The notes: generated from the sequence alone by a model not told the origin. A DNA stretch of 64,000 bases from Cardiocondyla obscurior (GCF_019399895.1 NC_091877.1:3968001-4032000); one strand, 5' to 3'; shown: positions 23,168 to 34,256, counted from the stretch's first letter. Made by a program: numbers and translations.

Positions 23168-24652
23168 CTAACTCTTCTTCCAAGACGCCCATAACAGATC
23201 CAAAACAATCTCCTACCAAAGGAGACATTGAAAAAAAAAACGATAATTATTCGATTAAAAATCTCAAAAAAATTTTATAATAATATAACACAATCAACCA
23301 AAATTCCCCCTCTTTACGTATCTTTTAAAAGAAATTGGTCAAAAACAGAAACTTTTTAACATACTAGTCGAAAACTCGACGATTAAATGCATTACCGGGT
23401 CCGTTTATATTCTGGCTGAAATGCATTTTAAATGCGAGAGAGTGACGCTTCCTAGTGACGACGCCGCGTACTTCTCGGCAGCTGTCCCGAAACGCTAATT
23501 TCACGATTGTATCGTGATATCACTGATATCTCCGCTTGTATAATACGTAAAAAATAAAATAAACACATTTTTCATATAAATAAATCGCTTTATAATAAAC
23601 TTACTTAATTAGAAAACGATTAATTTAACCGTTATTGAGATCTGAAAATCTTATAAGGGAACATCGCGCAGTGGATAATTCAGAAAATTATAAAACTTTA
23701 TACACATGTAGGAGTGAACATTAGATAAATTAAAAAAATATTCGTAACGGCCCATAAACGGGTTTAAGAACTGAAACCATTTTTTATAGGTAAAATGCTT
23801 TTTTAATTTTCTCGACATATCTTAAGAATTATTTGAAATATCGAAAAATGTTTTATACAAAAGTTTTATGGTAAAAACACTTCTATTTAACTATATTAAC
23901 AAAAAATTTTTTTTTATTTTTTGGAACAAAATTTTTTCTAAATTGGCAAAAAATAATTTTTTTTTAATTTTATTAATATCGTTAAATAGAAGTGTTTTTA
24001 CAAAAAAACTTTTGTATATAACATTTTTCGATATTTTAAATAATTCTAAAAATATGTCGAGAAAAATATAAAGGCGTACGTAATAGAATCGTATAATCGG
24101 CGTCTCAGTTGTAGGGTCGTTAAATTAGCTAAATCTTAATTCAGATTCAAGCTTCTGTTGGAAAGTCTTTCGCGTTGTGTGAACAAAACGAACATTTATG
24201 GGCCGTTACGGATATTTTTTACATTTGTTTATAATCAACCCCTACATTTATATAAAGTTTTATCAAAATCAAAATATTTAGATGTGCTTTTTACCTTGAG
24301 TCAACAACAAATAATTCTAGAATACTATTTAATAAAAATTTTATATTAAAGTTTCATCTAAATAAAGATTATGTACTCTCTAAATGTGAATCAGTGAGAA
24401 AACCACTGATTCAATTAGCACATATTTTTTCACTGGCAAATCATTGAAACGCGCTAAAGAAACAGTAAAAAAGACAGGATCACACTGTTTTGTTAGTGAA
24501 ACGTGTACGTACAACGTTGCGACGCTACAGCGGCACGTGTTTATTTCATGTATCGGTTTATCGTTGCAAGTAAGTATAAACTGTTTTTTTCACTTCCTAT
24601 CTAATATGCATATTATACATGTATCATGTGTCTAATCTACACACACACAAAC

Positions 24653-24654
<2 letters not shown>
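23168..24654. mobile_element. Degenerate fold-back element and AT-rich DNA
   Basis: Between about 23685 and 24275 two arms are inverted copies: AACGGCCCATAAA (23755) against TTTATGGGCCGTT (24195), and GTAAAAACACTTCTATTTAAC (23873) against its complement (near 23985). The centre is poly-A/T. No coding frame of note, so this is a non-autonomous fold-back or MITE. The flanks hold no gene I recognise. Confidence 0.55.
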
Positions 24655-24721
<67 letters not shown>

Positions 24722-24770
24722 CATATATATATATATACATATATATATATAAGTATATCAACAATATCAA
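24655..24770. repeat. (AT)n microsatellite
   Basis: Alternating TA for about 50 bases, then interrupted TA/CATA units. The translated reading is a simple-repeat artefact. Confidence 0.95.
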
Positions 24771-24879
24771 TATTTGCAAATTAATTTTTATGTCTTCAAA
24801 ATAGGTTATATGTGACGGCGTATCGCTTTAATTAATATAATTTATAATCAAAGTTATATTAAAGCTGTTTGCACGAAAA

Positions 24880-26320
24880 ATGAGTGACATTACGAAATGG
24901 TCAATGGATGAGGTATCCGAAAAAATAATGGAAAAGGATGTAAGGGCAAGGAAAAGGTAAAGATTATTATTTATTTAATCTAAGTGATGTAGTTTTTTTT
25001 AAATAATTTCACGCATCTTTTATAAAAGATTTTCTGTCAATTTAATATGCACAATGTTAAAGATTTGTTATTTTTATTTGCTGAAATTTTTCAATCAATT
25101 ATTAATTTTACATCGAATTATTACATTAATTTTATTCATTTATTTGATAATATTTCTACTTTCGGAGAAAGTGCAAAAAAAAATTGATATGTATTTGTAA
25201 ATAGATATATTACAATAATTTTGTTGATTTAGAAGTCACATAAGAAACGATTTATATTTTACGAGGCCAAATATCGGCCTAGCGAGTTTCGTCCAGGGCG
25301 CTCATCGGGATTACAGAATTCGATCGTGTAATAGATAACACATAACAGTTTCTTTAATATAAACACGCAGGTAGGTACAATACAGGCGCTGCTAGCACCG
25401 GACGTGATACAAACAGCAATCACAGATTTGATACTAAGCAACATTAGCACAAAAATAAAAGGCTGTGTCCGTGTGCGCTCAATGATTTCGGTCGAAGTCG
25501 AGTAATTAACGACGCAAAAATTTTTCGAGCACTCCTGGTGGCCAGATTTCAAAGTAGCGTAAATGAGACAGATATCAGAGTCAAAGACACAGTCAGATGT
25601 CAGACTAGATCGAAACATACATATATTGTTTATATTTTTTATTTCTCAAAAATGTCAAAAATTTTTTCTGTTGTGGATTCTATGAATACAACTAAAGGAT
25701 TTGTGCGTCCAATGCTTGAAAGCGAGCAAGTATTAGAGAGCGGTTTAGTTGTGTCAGTGGGACTGAAAGAAAAAAGACTGTGTGTCACACATTAAGGCTC
25801 TCGTCTTGAGAACATCAGATCTCACTACTCAACATCCGTGTTTAGTTAAAGTGTGGGTAATTTTTGAAAAAAGAATATGATTCGCGTTTGTTAAAAAATC
25901 AATCTGTCGAGTATGAATGTCCAGCTGGGTAATCTGAAAAATGTAAATATGTAGTAGCTGTTCTTCTTTATCTGACAAGGTTAGTCATTTTAAGTATGCT
26001 ATTTTTTTTAATTTTATTAATTTTTTTATTTTCAGTATTAAGCACCGACTCCACTACAAGAAAAATATATTTATAATGTCTTTTTTTAGAATAGAGGAAC
26101 AAGAATTATTCGATTTAAGTTGCACAGACATTGAGCACAGTGGGGAGCTCTTAAAACTTTTACGTTGAAGGAGTACGAAGCAAAACGTCTGAAAAATTTA
26201 TGTCTCGTTAAATCGCAAAAAGATTTATGTATCTGCTCTGCCTGAGGTCACTAAAGATATGAAGAAGAAATGGGCTAAAAAACTATCTAATTGTAAGCTC
26301 CAACAAAATTGATAAAGTGA
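24880..26320 (+). pseudogene. SWIM-zinc-finger protein remnant, probably mobile-element derived
   Basis: A first exon near 24880-24957 starts ATGAGTGACATT, encodes KWSMDEVSEKIMEKDVRARK and ends at a donor AAAAG|GTAAAG. Near 25650-25790 a frame encodes STTKGFVRPMLESEQVLESG-like sequence. Near 25905-25985 the sequence resembles a SWIM finger (ECPAG.SEKCKYVVAVLLYL) with Tyr in place of the expected His. Near 26130 a LDLSCTDIEHSG block follows. Stops and frame changes separate the parts. Proteins with this SWIM layout, often joined to a YqaJ-type nuclease, are common in arthropod mobile elements. The interval 25255-25560 also holds a GC-rich LTR-like insertion. Confidence 0.4.
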
Positions 26321-26939
26321 ACAGTTAAAATACTATTGATGAATTAATTTAAATTAATATCAAATTTTCTGTTTTTTATGTCTTTTGAATGGATTAATTG
26401 CATATATTTGTTACACCGTGGTACGGTGCGGTTGTGGGTCCGTTCGCCGAAACGTTACCACACCAGAAGGAGCCGGGTGTAGATAAATAAAAGTCTTCTC
26501 TTATAACTTCGTTGCACACTTCATTCTTTCTGGTTTATATTACAGCAGATACGCGTCGCGTGACGTCTGATAGGAATGCGCGCGACGGTTTCCGAGCCGT
26601 CGCTCATATACTCTGCCGAGTTGCAACCTCAGCGAGTTTCGGCCGCGGTGCTTGACTGGAAAGATTCGTCAACCGTACGAACTTATTTTATTCGTTGCGT
26701 ATAAATTCATTGCCCTATTTCGACATCGGGCGATAATCCCGAGGTGCTTGCCTGATTGCGAAAGTGCAGGGCGATTTTTGGAAATGGTTTGCAACCAGAG
26801 CGCATTCTTCAGAATGCTGCTCAGGTTACAACATATTTTTAAACTGTAAATTAAATATTTTTTAATTTTTTTCATAATTATGTATAATACAAGTAATACA
26901 AATTAAATCTTATTATTATTAATAAGTATACAGAATAAA
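26321..26939. other. Spacer with a possible LTR fragment
   Basis: Around 26415-26570 the words TTACACCGTGGTACGG, AATAAAAG and GACGTCTGAT suggest an LTR-type fragment, but no duplicated flank was found. No gene. Confidence 0.3.
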
Positions 26940-27757
26940 TGTTGTTCGTGCATTCACGTATATTCGTTCGGGCGACCGAGAAAGCGTGGAAATTTCCTCG
27001 ATCGCCTGACACGAACACATCAGGTGGTTTCTTCGCGATCAAGCGTAAGGGATCATGCGATCAAGGCATGAGGATCGTCGCACAATCGCGAGAGGACCAA
27101 TGAGCGTTTAGTTCTTTTCCCCAATTTTCACAGATTTTCGCTTGCTGATCCTAGTTGATCTAACCGGCAGTCAGTTGCTCTCGAGACATAGTACATAGAG
27201 CTCTTGTTTAAATCACGATACCGCTTATTTCCCTCGGCAATTATTGGTAACTTTCTTTTTCCTTTTTTTCAGAACATCTTCGGCGTACTTGAACCTGCCG
27301 TTCGAGGCCCGCTCAAGTCGTTGTTCTTCCGCAATTGATAATTGTTGCACTTTGTGCAAACGTGGATATTTCGCTTGCGAAACGGAACGCGGCCGCAGTT
27401 GCCCAGCTGCCTCGCGAAATCGAGTCGCGCGCAAGATCTCCGCTACACGGGGACCTCCACCCAGAAAGCTCCTCAAGATTTCAGCGGGGTCGTGTTTCCA
27501 GCAGAATTCGGGTGACTCAAGATTTCCGTCTCGAGTATTTCATCTTTTTTCTCTTTCTCTAACTTCGTTCCGCCGGCGTATATTAAAAACTTTGTGAATA
27601 AAGAAGTGTCATTTTGTGTGCGTCAAATTTGGTTTTCTTTTCTTCGTTTCCTTTGTCTAGACAATTAGCTCTCCGCACTGCGCGACAACCTTGTTAGAGT
27701 AAACTCGGCGTTCACGTGTGCCGCACGTGTTTTACGTTTCGCGTACCGTCGCGCACA
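26940..27757 (+). mobile_element. LTR-like element related to the 12880-13550 solo LTR
   Basis: Shares with 12880-13550 the order TTCG(A/G)GCGACCGA, CTTCGCGATC, AGTCAGT(C/T)GCTC, CTCAAGATTTC, AATAAAGA and the end CG(A/T)ACCG.. to CGCGCACA. It contains an extra segment near 27100-27400. No exact target duplication could be fixed, so it may be a degraded solo LTR. Confidence 0.55.
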
Positions 27758-27979
27758 AATAATAATATTAATTTATAAATATTAGTATCGTTAATATTGT
27801 TTTATTTTTCGTACTAAATTTTGTCATGAAATGTAATGAACTGATTGGATAAAGATGTATTTTATAATTGTAAATTTCTTAATGACCTTTTTAAAGATAG
27901 ATGGTAATGTAAGTATTAGACAGTAATGTTTTCTTTTTTTTTATAGAAAATGCTACACATGTAACACGGTAATTTTGTC

Positions 27980-28750
27980 AGGGTAAAGCTCATCGGGATT
28001 CGGAGTACGAGTTGAACCGAGACGTGATTAAAATTAATAAAGTAATTTATTATAAAGAAAACAATAGAAATCAAAGAAATGTTACAAAAGAATGTAAATC
28101 AAAGAGAATAATTAGTAAAAAGCTAGTTTATGCGGAAAGCCCGCTTTCCTACAAATCTTATACGTTATATACAGGTTGGGCCGACCAGGCCGCGTCGTCG
28201 TATCGATTTGTCGAACGTAATATACATATATACATAATATACATATACTAGACTAGGCCGTCTAGGCCGAAACGGTCGTGACAGATCCTTACGCGGTCGC
28301 GGGACTCGGGCGTGATATAACAGTTGGGCCTTCCAGGCCGCGTTGAACGTACAGAGTTCCGCGGTGGCGAGTCCTCGGCGCGATGTGTGCAAAACCGTCC
28401 ACGATATTCGAAGCCAAGGAAGCCCGGCCGAAAGAAAGCTCGGGAGCGCCCGAGTCTCAGAAGCAGCGAAATTGAAGGCTGGGTGAACCTGGACGAGAAA
28501 AGGCTCGGGAGCGTCCGAGTCTTGGTGGCAAAGATGTCAGAGGCCGGGAGAGCCCGGTCGTAGGAAGGCTCGGGAGCGCCCGAGTCCTGAAAACTGCAGT
28601 GTCGAGAACCGGGTGAGCCAGGTCGAAGGAAGGCTAGTAGATGGGTATAGGCCGGTTCTGGACCAAGTCGTATTAGTGTGTCCGTGTGACCTAGGGCGAG
28701 GGGTAATGACGTCACGCGGGGAGGGGTGTTTTTCCAGGAATCGCCCCTTT
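27980..28750. repeat. GC-rich island with three tandem units
   Basis: Three units of about 60-77 bases between 28430 and 28635 share GGCTCGGGAGCG(C/T)CCGAGTC followed by a GCCGGG/GGTGA spacer. The surrounding block (GCTCATCGGGATT start, AATAAAG-like word near 28035) resembles the islands near 25290 and 40700, so all three may be LTR remnants of one family. Long frames across it are antisense shadows. Confidence 0.45.
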
Positions 28751-28959
28751 GTCTGCGATTCTCGGAACAGATTGTTTATAAATATAACTAACATAAAAGT
28801 TATGAAATTTGACATTTTAATTACGTAATTTGATATTTTTAAAATAGATAAGTGCGTTATCGCGCCGCGGTGATTTCCTGCGGCATCGCGAATTTCAAAG
28901 GGTTGGAATTTTTGCAAAGGGGGGGGGATCTTTTTTCCAAAGGGGATAAGGGGGGGGTG

Positions 28960-29640
28960 ATCACGCGAGTCTTAGTCGTGGCGTCGGCGGCGAGCGGCGG
29001 GGCGGCGGCAGATCCCAAAGTATCGCGCGCCCATCGTTCCCTCTCACTCGCACCCGTTCGCGCCGCCTATCGTTTCCTCTCGCTCGCTCTCGTTCACGCG
29101 TTCGTCACCATCGACTACGACTCGCTCGCACCCGTTCGCGCCGCCTATCGTTCCCTCTCGCTCTCGTTCACGCGTTTGTCACCATCGACTACGACTCGCT
29201 CGCACCCGTTCGCGCCGCCTATTGTTTATCAACAATTTAGTACACGCTCATACGATTCGAATGCGGGTGACGCTGCACGTACACCCCCGGCTAATCGCTC
29301 TTCCTTATTATCTGATTTCTCTCTCACTCAGATACGTATGTTGCATACGAACGAGGCGGACTCACAATTATAATAAAATGAAGGATGGAATAGAAGCGAT
29401 TAAAAATGATACGTGCCGATTACAAAAGTATATATTTATTTTATGAATATGCGTTACAATATATTACACATTTTTCACGCGAGTCTTAGTCAAGGCGTCG
29501 GCGGCGAACGGCGGATCGCAAAGGATCGCGCGCCCATCGTTGCCTTTCGCTCGCACTTGTTCGCGCCGCCTATCGTTCCCTCTCGTTCTCGTTCACGCGT
29601 TTGTCACCATCGACTACGACTCGCAGTTTTCATGCGTAGT
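28960..29640. repeat. Local direct duplications, GC-rich
   Basis: A unit starting CGCGAGTCTTAGTC and containing CCCATCGTT(C/G)CC and CGCCGCCTATCG occurs at about 28965 and 29476. Inside the first copy an approximately 84-base subunit ending CATCGACTACGACTCGC is repeated in tandem (29040-29225). No coding evidence. Confidence 0.7.
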
Positions 29641-29958
29641 ATGCCGCTTTGAAATATAATATTAAACAAAAAGTTGACACTATGAGGATGCACAACTGTG
29701 GGCCCAGGGCTCGAGTGTATTTTCCTCTTCTTATTATTCTTACGATAAGAAAAAATTTTAATAGGTTGCGTTGGAGTTTTATACCGAGAGGGTATCTTTT
29801 TTTAATCAATCGCTAATGTCGTGTTTATCAATCGCTCATGTCGTTTATCAATCGCTCATGTGGTATTGATTCCTTGCCCAAGACAATCATCGAAGAGCTG
29901 TGCGATTCATGTAATCCGTAAATGGTAAATATAAAGATAAATAAAATAAAAAATATTT

Positions 29959-30183
29959 TTATTCGTACGAATAGTAGCCGTAAAATTTTAATATTACAGA
30001 GGGACAATTTTGCGTAAAGCCAACGTCACCGGCGTCTTCATTGCAATCATCATCGTCGTCATCGTCATCGTTGCTCGTATTATATCGATTGTATAAGATA
30101 ATATCGTTAAAATATATAATTAGTAAAAAATCCGCATTACTTAAATTTTCTTTTGAACACCATGTATCGTTTGCATTATATCT
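29959..30183 (-). other. Open minus-strand frame with acidic tail, possible terminal exon
   Basis: About 74 open codons without ATG, running to TAA at 29959-29961. They contain a run of seven Asp and end in PSVILKFYGYYSYE. It could be the last exon of a gene of the neighbouring cluster, but I see no strong acceptor, only a purine-rich AG near 30184. The opposite-strand Ser-run frame is its shadow. Confidence 0.2.
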
Positions 30184-30697
30184 CTCTCACTCCTATTTTG
30201 TATTTTCTCGTTCGGTATCGCGTTCAAGTGTCATTCGCGCTCTCGCTCACACCCTTTCACGCTCTCACTCGCATTCTTTAGTTATCGTCTGCAGATGCGT
30301 AACATGCTATCGCTAGATTCTTTTCTATATACCCGTGTGGTCAAAAATCTTTTGCGTTTTTTTATGGACTTCAAACGTTGTAAAAAATCTTTTTGCGTTT
30401 TTCTCTTGGTCAAGTGTCGTTCATGCTTTTCTAGTAATCGTTTCAAGATGCCTTCGTTAGATATGGACGATTCTTTCTACACGCCTATGCGACAAAAATC
30501 TTTGGCGTCTGGAATCTTTTGTATCACGTTTCGTTTTCGTTGGCCCGGCGTCTATTTTCTTTGTTTATTGATGAGAACGACGACGACGACGACGACGACG
30601 ATGTGACAATGCCTCATTCTCAGTCTCACATCCGTAGCTGCAGGATCTCTCTTTTTTGAAGACAGTGGGAAAAAACTTTTTTTAAAAAAATAAAAAA

Positions 30698-31359
30698 ATG
30701 TCATATTTTGGAGAACAAGGTATGTATTATAATACAATTTATAATACAATTTATAAAAATAATTTAAACTGTTATTAAATCATGTAATAATATATGTAAT
30801 ATATGTATTTTTTCTGTTTTTAGCAAAACAACAGCTCTGCCGCGATTTCCAGCGAGGCACCTGCTCCAACAGTTATTGCGCGTTTGTGCACACCTATAGA
30901 TATTGTTTTAATTATCAAAACAAAAAGTGCACAAACGCGCAATGCAGATTCTTGCATGTAACGAGCGTGGAGCAGGCTCGTTACGAGGCCACCGGATTAT
31001 CGTCAGCAAAATTACGCTACGAAGTTGGACGCACCCTGCAAAACTCCATCATTTGCGGGGATTACAAGGCGGGCAGGTGCACTAGGACGGACTGCCAACG
31101 TCGGCATATCGGGCACGACGAAAAATTAGAGTGCATTGTGTGCTGTAGTGAAATAGTGATGGACACTTTCGGGGCGTCGAGTTGCGGGCACGTGTATTGC
31201 TATACATGTGCTCTTAAGTGCCAAGGGCCCTGCATGGCAAATGGTATCACCTTTATGCACGGTGTGCAAAAGGAGTGTCCGCAAATTAATGCCTGGATCC
31301 CCTTAAAGTGCTGCACCAGGCAGAAATTGCATCTCGGCGTGTTATCCTCTGTAATTTAA
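30698..31359 (+). CDS. CCCH-RING protein, two exons, 185 aa
   Basis: Exon 1 30698-30719 (ATGTCATATTTTGG, donor CAAG|GTATGT), intron 30720-30823, exon 2 30824-31359 (acceptor TTTTTAG). It contains three C-x7-C-x4-C-x3-H fingers (CRDFQRGTCSNSYCAFVH, CFNYQNKKCTNAQCRFLH, CGDYKAGRCTRTDCQRRH), then a RING-like CIVC...CGHVYCYTC. The last RING ligand pair is incomplete (one Cys before PQ). The layout recalls makorin-type RNA-binding ubiquitin ligases, so RNA-linked ubiquitination is a reasonable guess but not shown. It converges on the minus-strand CCCH gene and overlaps its second exon. Confidence 0.75.
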
Positions 31360-31740
31360 AAATTAATATTAATTAATTAAAAAAAAAAAAAATAAAAAAA
31401 AATTAAAAAATAAAAAAAACTTACTGGAAAATGTTCCATTCTCGCAAGAGAGGCACTCCCACATGCACTCTCCCAGTAAATTTTTTGTGCATGTGTGAGG
31501 CCTCTGATCCGGCGGGTACGTTTCGCGTAGCAGGTACGCTAGGCGTTTTAATTCGCCAAACGCCGTTTCTGACATCGGCCGCACATGATTGTTAATTTCG
31601 TCCACCTCATCCTGGTTGAGGTGGACGAATTTACAGGTGCTGCCTGTTAGGCACCCCGACTTCGTACACCGCCGGACCTCGTGGAACATTCTGCAGTCAC
31701 TCCTAGCGCACACCTTCATCAAATAATCTCTGCAACTCAT
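31200..31740 (-). CDS. CCCH-RING protein, two exons, 154 aa, antisense overlap
   Basis: Exon 1 31425-31740 begins at ATG (MSCRDYLMK) and ends CCA|GTAAGT. The 75-base T-rich intron 31349-31424 ends TTACAG. Exon 2 is 31200-31348 with stop TAG. Phases match and the sum is 465 bases. Fingers: CRDYLMKVCARSDCRMFH (C-x7-C-x4-C-x3-H) and CTKSGCLTGSTCKFVH. CMWECLSC follows, and exon 2 adds CNFC...CGHSFCTPC, a RING-type pattern. Exon 2 lies wholly antisense to the end of the plus-strand CCCH-RING gene. Both genes probably share ancestry and function. Confidence 0.65.
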
Positions 31741-31779
31741 TTTTAAAGTAGGATGTTGCAAAAAAAATTTTTTTGTTTT

Positions 31780-31935
31780 AATTTAAAACAGATCTTGCCA
31801 AAAAAAACGACAAAAACAAAAAAACGACAACAGCAAAAAACGACAACAGCAAAAACGACAACAGCAATAATAAAAAACAACACAAGCAATAATAAAAACC
31901 ACACAAACAATAGTAAACAATATAAGCAATGTTGA
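31780..31935. repeat. A-rich low-complexity with ACGACAACAGCAAAA units
   Basis: Imperfect tandem units of about 16 bases between the minus CCCH gene and the Tudor gene. Not coding. Confidence 0.7.
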
Positions 31936-32096
31936 GATCTGTACTCCTCGACTGGCGAGCGACCGACTGACGAGCGACCGACTGAAAATCACGTGCTGCG
32001 TTTCTATCCGCTTCCATATGTGTGTTCGTAAATGCACAATGAATGATGCTTAAAGAAGCGGATATACGAACGGACTTAAGGCTCTTTCGGTGTAAT

Positions 32097-32723
32097 TCAT
32101 TCAGCCGGCGTATCGATCCACATGATGAAACTTTTTGCAATACCTAGGTGTATGAATAAGGTTGACATATCTACCGGGTGTACATTTTCGATTTGCCCGA
32201 CACTGATTAACAAAACAAGAGCCGCATCGCCAGAGAGAATATCATTGATGGTAATCCACCCCCGCGCTTTTTTCATGATAATTCTAGCAAGCGTTATGTC
32301 TTGCTTCGTCCACATCTGGGCTCGCCGAGGCAAGATTCCGTCTAGAACACACGGTATCGCTTGCCACTTTAATTCACAGAATCGTCCGTCTAGTCGGAAA
32401 CACTCATAAGGTAGTCTACAGATTTTGCGAGCCCAGTCGCGAAGATGTACCGTAATCGATGTAGCACTAACATCGACGATTCCTCTTTGCCACTTTAAAC
32501 CTTCTCGGATAGCAACAAGGGTTCCCACTGTAACTTCATGTGGTAACAGCATGAGGTTGGCTGCTGCAATCCTCATAAATGCAGTCAATTGTCCAAGCAT
32601 CTCCAAATGAGCCTTCTCTCCGTTTATCAACTTCACCCAAAATAGCGTGGGTGATTGTACGCGTATCACGCGTACTTCGTACGGCCAGCGGGTAAGTTGT
32701 CTTATATTGATGTCGGAAATCAT
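32097..32723 (-). CDS. Extended-Tudor domain protein (PolB cluster copy), 208 aa
   Basis: A single extended-Tudor-like domain fills most of the protein: VIRVQSPTLFWVKL (about 19-32), VGTLVAIREGLKWQRGIV (65-82), VHLRDWARKI (the DYGN-equivalent strand, near 90-100) and WQAIPCVLDGI (near 118-128). Such domains bind dimethylarginine in Piwi/Vasa-type or RNP proteins; the usual aromatic cage is only partly evident (W and F present, the DYG motif altered to DWA). ATG at 32721-32723 follows an acceptor TTTTTTTCAG. A donor GTAAGTA at 32791-32797 gives a 74-base 5-prime UTR intron. Homologous to 62445-63143 along the whole length. Confidence 0.75.
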   Translation of the reverse strand: MISDINIRQLTRWPYEVRVIRVQSPTLFWVKLINGEKAHLEMLGQLTAFMRIAAANLMLLPHEVTVGTLVAIREGLKWQRGIVDVSATSITVHLRDWARKICRLPYECFRLDGRFCELKWQAIPCVLDGILPRRAQMWTKQDITLARIIMKKARGWITINDILSGDAALVLLISVGQIENVHPVDMSTLFIHLGIAKSFIMWIDTPAE

Positions 32724-32895
32724 CTGAAAAAAATATTTTATATTAAGCGGAAATTTTTAAAAAAGATATTAAAAATAATATCAGAAAAGATACTTACATT
32801 TTTTGTTACTTGTTAATTGGCGACGATCAGTTACCGATGCCTGGTTGCAAGGAACTGATCGCTCGACGGTTGAAGAACTCATCTCGATCCAAATT

Positions 32896-32903
32896 GTTTT
32901 ATA
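32896..32903 (-). promoter_or_regulatory. TATA box of the Tudor gene
   Basis: TATAAAAC on the minus strand, followed about 45 bases later by an initiator-like ATCAGTTCC. It is divergent to the TATA box at 33492. Confidence 0.5.
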
Positions 32904-32930
32904 CTGATAAAAAAAATTATCGTTCTCACT

Positions 32931-33405
32931 CGCGTTGTCACTCACGTTGCCACTTATGTTGCCACTCACGTTGCCACTCACGTTACCCCGCATCAATTAA
33001 AAATAGACTGCTAAGAGAACAAAAGACTATGCGGATAAATTCAAAGACTGCAAACGGAGGTAGTTGCTATTTAGCAGGTATGCATTTCTTTTCTCGGAAA
33101 GAGATAAGGTAAAGATTTTAATTCCCCCACATCATTGAAAAATAGACTGCTAAGAGAACAAAAGACTATGCGGCTAAATTCAAAGGCTGCAAACGGAGGT
33201 AGTTGTTATTTAGCAGGTGTGCATTTCTTTTCTCGGAAAGAGATAAGGTAACGATTTTAATTCCCCCACATCTTTGAAAAATAGACTGCTCAGATAACAA
33301 AAACTATGCGGCTAAAATCAAAGACTCTGCAAACGGGGTAGTTGCTATTTAGCGGGTGTACATTTCTTTTATCGGGCAGAGATAAGATAGCAATTTTTAA
33401 ATACT
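32931..33405. repeat. Tandem repeats between divergent genes
   Basis: Four to five copies of CACTCACGTTGC-like units (32931-32988) are followed by three copies of a 137-base unit (about 32993, 33131 and 33268) containing AATAGACTGCT, ACTATGCGG, GCAAACGG and a CTCGGAAAGAGATAAGGTA end. The array lies between the Tudor and Cys-rich promoters, so a shared enhancer or an origin-like iteron array is possible. Confidence 0.85.
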
Positions 33406-33491
33406 GCAAAGTGAAATTTATGAAATGACTCATTATAATTTGAGAGAGGGTAAAAAATGTGTCACATGATTAATCAAGAGTAGGGGTAGAA

Positions 33492-33497
33492 TATAAA
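33492..33497 (+). promoter_or_regulatory. TATA box of the Cys-rich gene
   Basis: TATAAA, with TCTCATTAG about 40 bases downstream and the ATG at 33562. Confidence 0.5.
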
Positions 33498-33561
33498 GCA
33501 TTCCTTAGGCCTCTCTTGTAACCACGCGCGAATCTCATTAGTGGACGAGCGATCGACGATA

Positions 33562-33975
33562 ATGAACGTTGACGTGAGAATAGAAATCGGTGAAGAAATA
33601 GAAATAGAAATCGGTGAGGAAATCGAAGAGGTTCATCCCCTGTCGGAGGATAGTGCTTGCGAAACCGACGATGACAACGATGAAACGGTTGAAAGTACTA
33701 CGCGCAAAACGATCAATTTACGGAGTTTAAACGCGATTAATCTGCGTACGAAATTTTGTGCCATATATTTTTATTATTGTGACGGGCGAGGATACAACGT
33801 GTGCGCTTCTTGTTTGGTATTGATGCGAAACGATTTCAACGATTCCGTCTTCAAGATTCGTAAACACGTCGTAGGATCGTACGATAGTCTGAGCGGTACG
33901 TGGTGTTTGAACTGTAAAGCCGCAACATTCGTTCTAATTTCGTGCGATATGTGCCCGGTATGCACGAATGCGTGA
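33562..33975 (+). CDS. Small acidic/Cys-rich protein, 137 aa
   Basis: Not recognised. ATG 33562 is preferred over the in-frame GTG at 33541. The N-terminal third is acidic with an EIEIEIGEEIEE repeat. The second half has spaced cysteines (CDGRGYNVCASC, CLNC, CDMCPVC) that look like zinc-ribbon ligands. It has its own TATA box and points toward the polymerase. A possible donor GTGAGC overlaps the stop, so a longer spliced form cannot be excluded. Confidence 0.55.
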   Translation: MNVDVRIEIGEEIEIEIGEEIEEVHPLSEDSACETDDDNDETVESTTRKTINLRSLNAINLRTKFCAIYFYYCDGRGYNVCASCLVLMRNDFNDSVFKIRKHVVGSYDSLSGTWCLNCKAATFVLISCDMCPVCTNA

Positions 33976-34009
33976 GCAATGTACTTCGATTCCATACTAA
34001 CGTTGCTAA

Positions 34010-34205
34010 TGTCGTTGTTTGTCGTTTTTATCGCTAATGTTGTTGTTTTGTCGTATTTATTACTAATGTTGTATTTATTGCCAATGTCGTTGTTTTGTTG
34101 TATTTATTGCTAATGTCGTTGTTTTGTTGTATTTATTGCCAATGTCGTTGTTTTGTTGTATTTATTGCCAATGTCGTTGTTTTGTTGTATTTATTGCTAA
34201 TGTCG
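34010..34205. repeat. 30-bp tandem repeat
   Basis: About six units close to GCTAATGTCGTTGTTTTGTT plus GTATTTATT. Directly upstream of the polymerase frame; no coding role. Confidence 0.85.
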
Positions 34206-34256
34206 ATTTTTTTAAAAACATTAACGTGCAAGCATCGGTGTGAGAATCATTGAAAA

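Noticed and set aside
28248..28917. 155-codon and 126-codon minus frames
   Set aside because: They run across the tandem GGCTCGGGAGCG units in a GC island; no domain signal.
32781..32996. Minus frame with GNVSGNVSGNIS repeats upstream of the Tudor gene
   Set aside because: It translates the 12-base tandem repeat and crosses the TATA box, donor and 5-prime UTR of the Tudor gene.
32993..33405. CRISPR-like array
   Set aside because: Three 137-base direct repeats with no spacers, in a eukaryotic mobile-element context.
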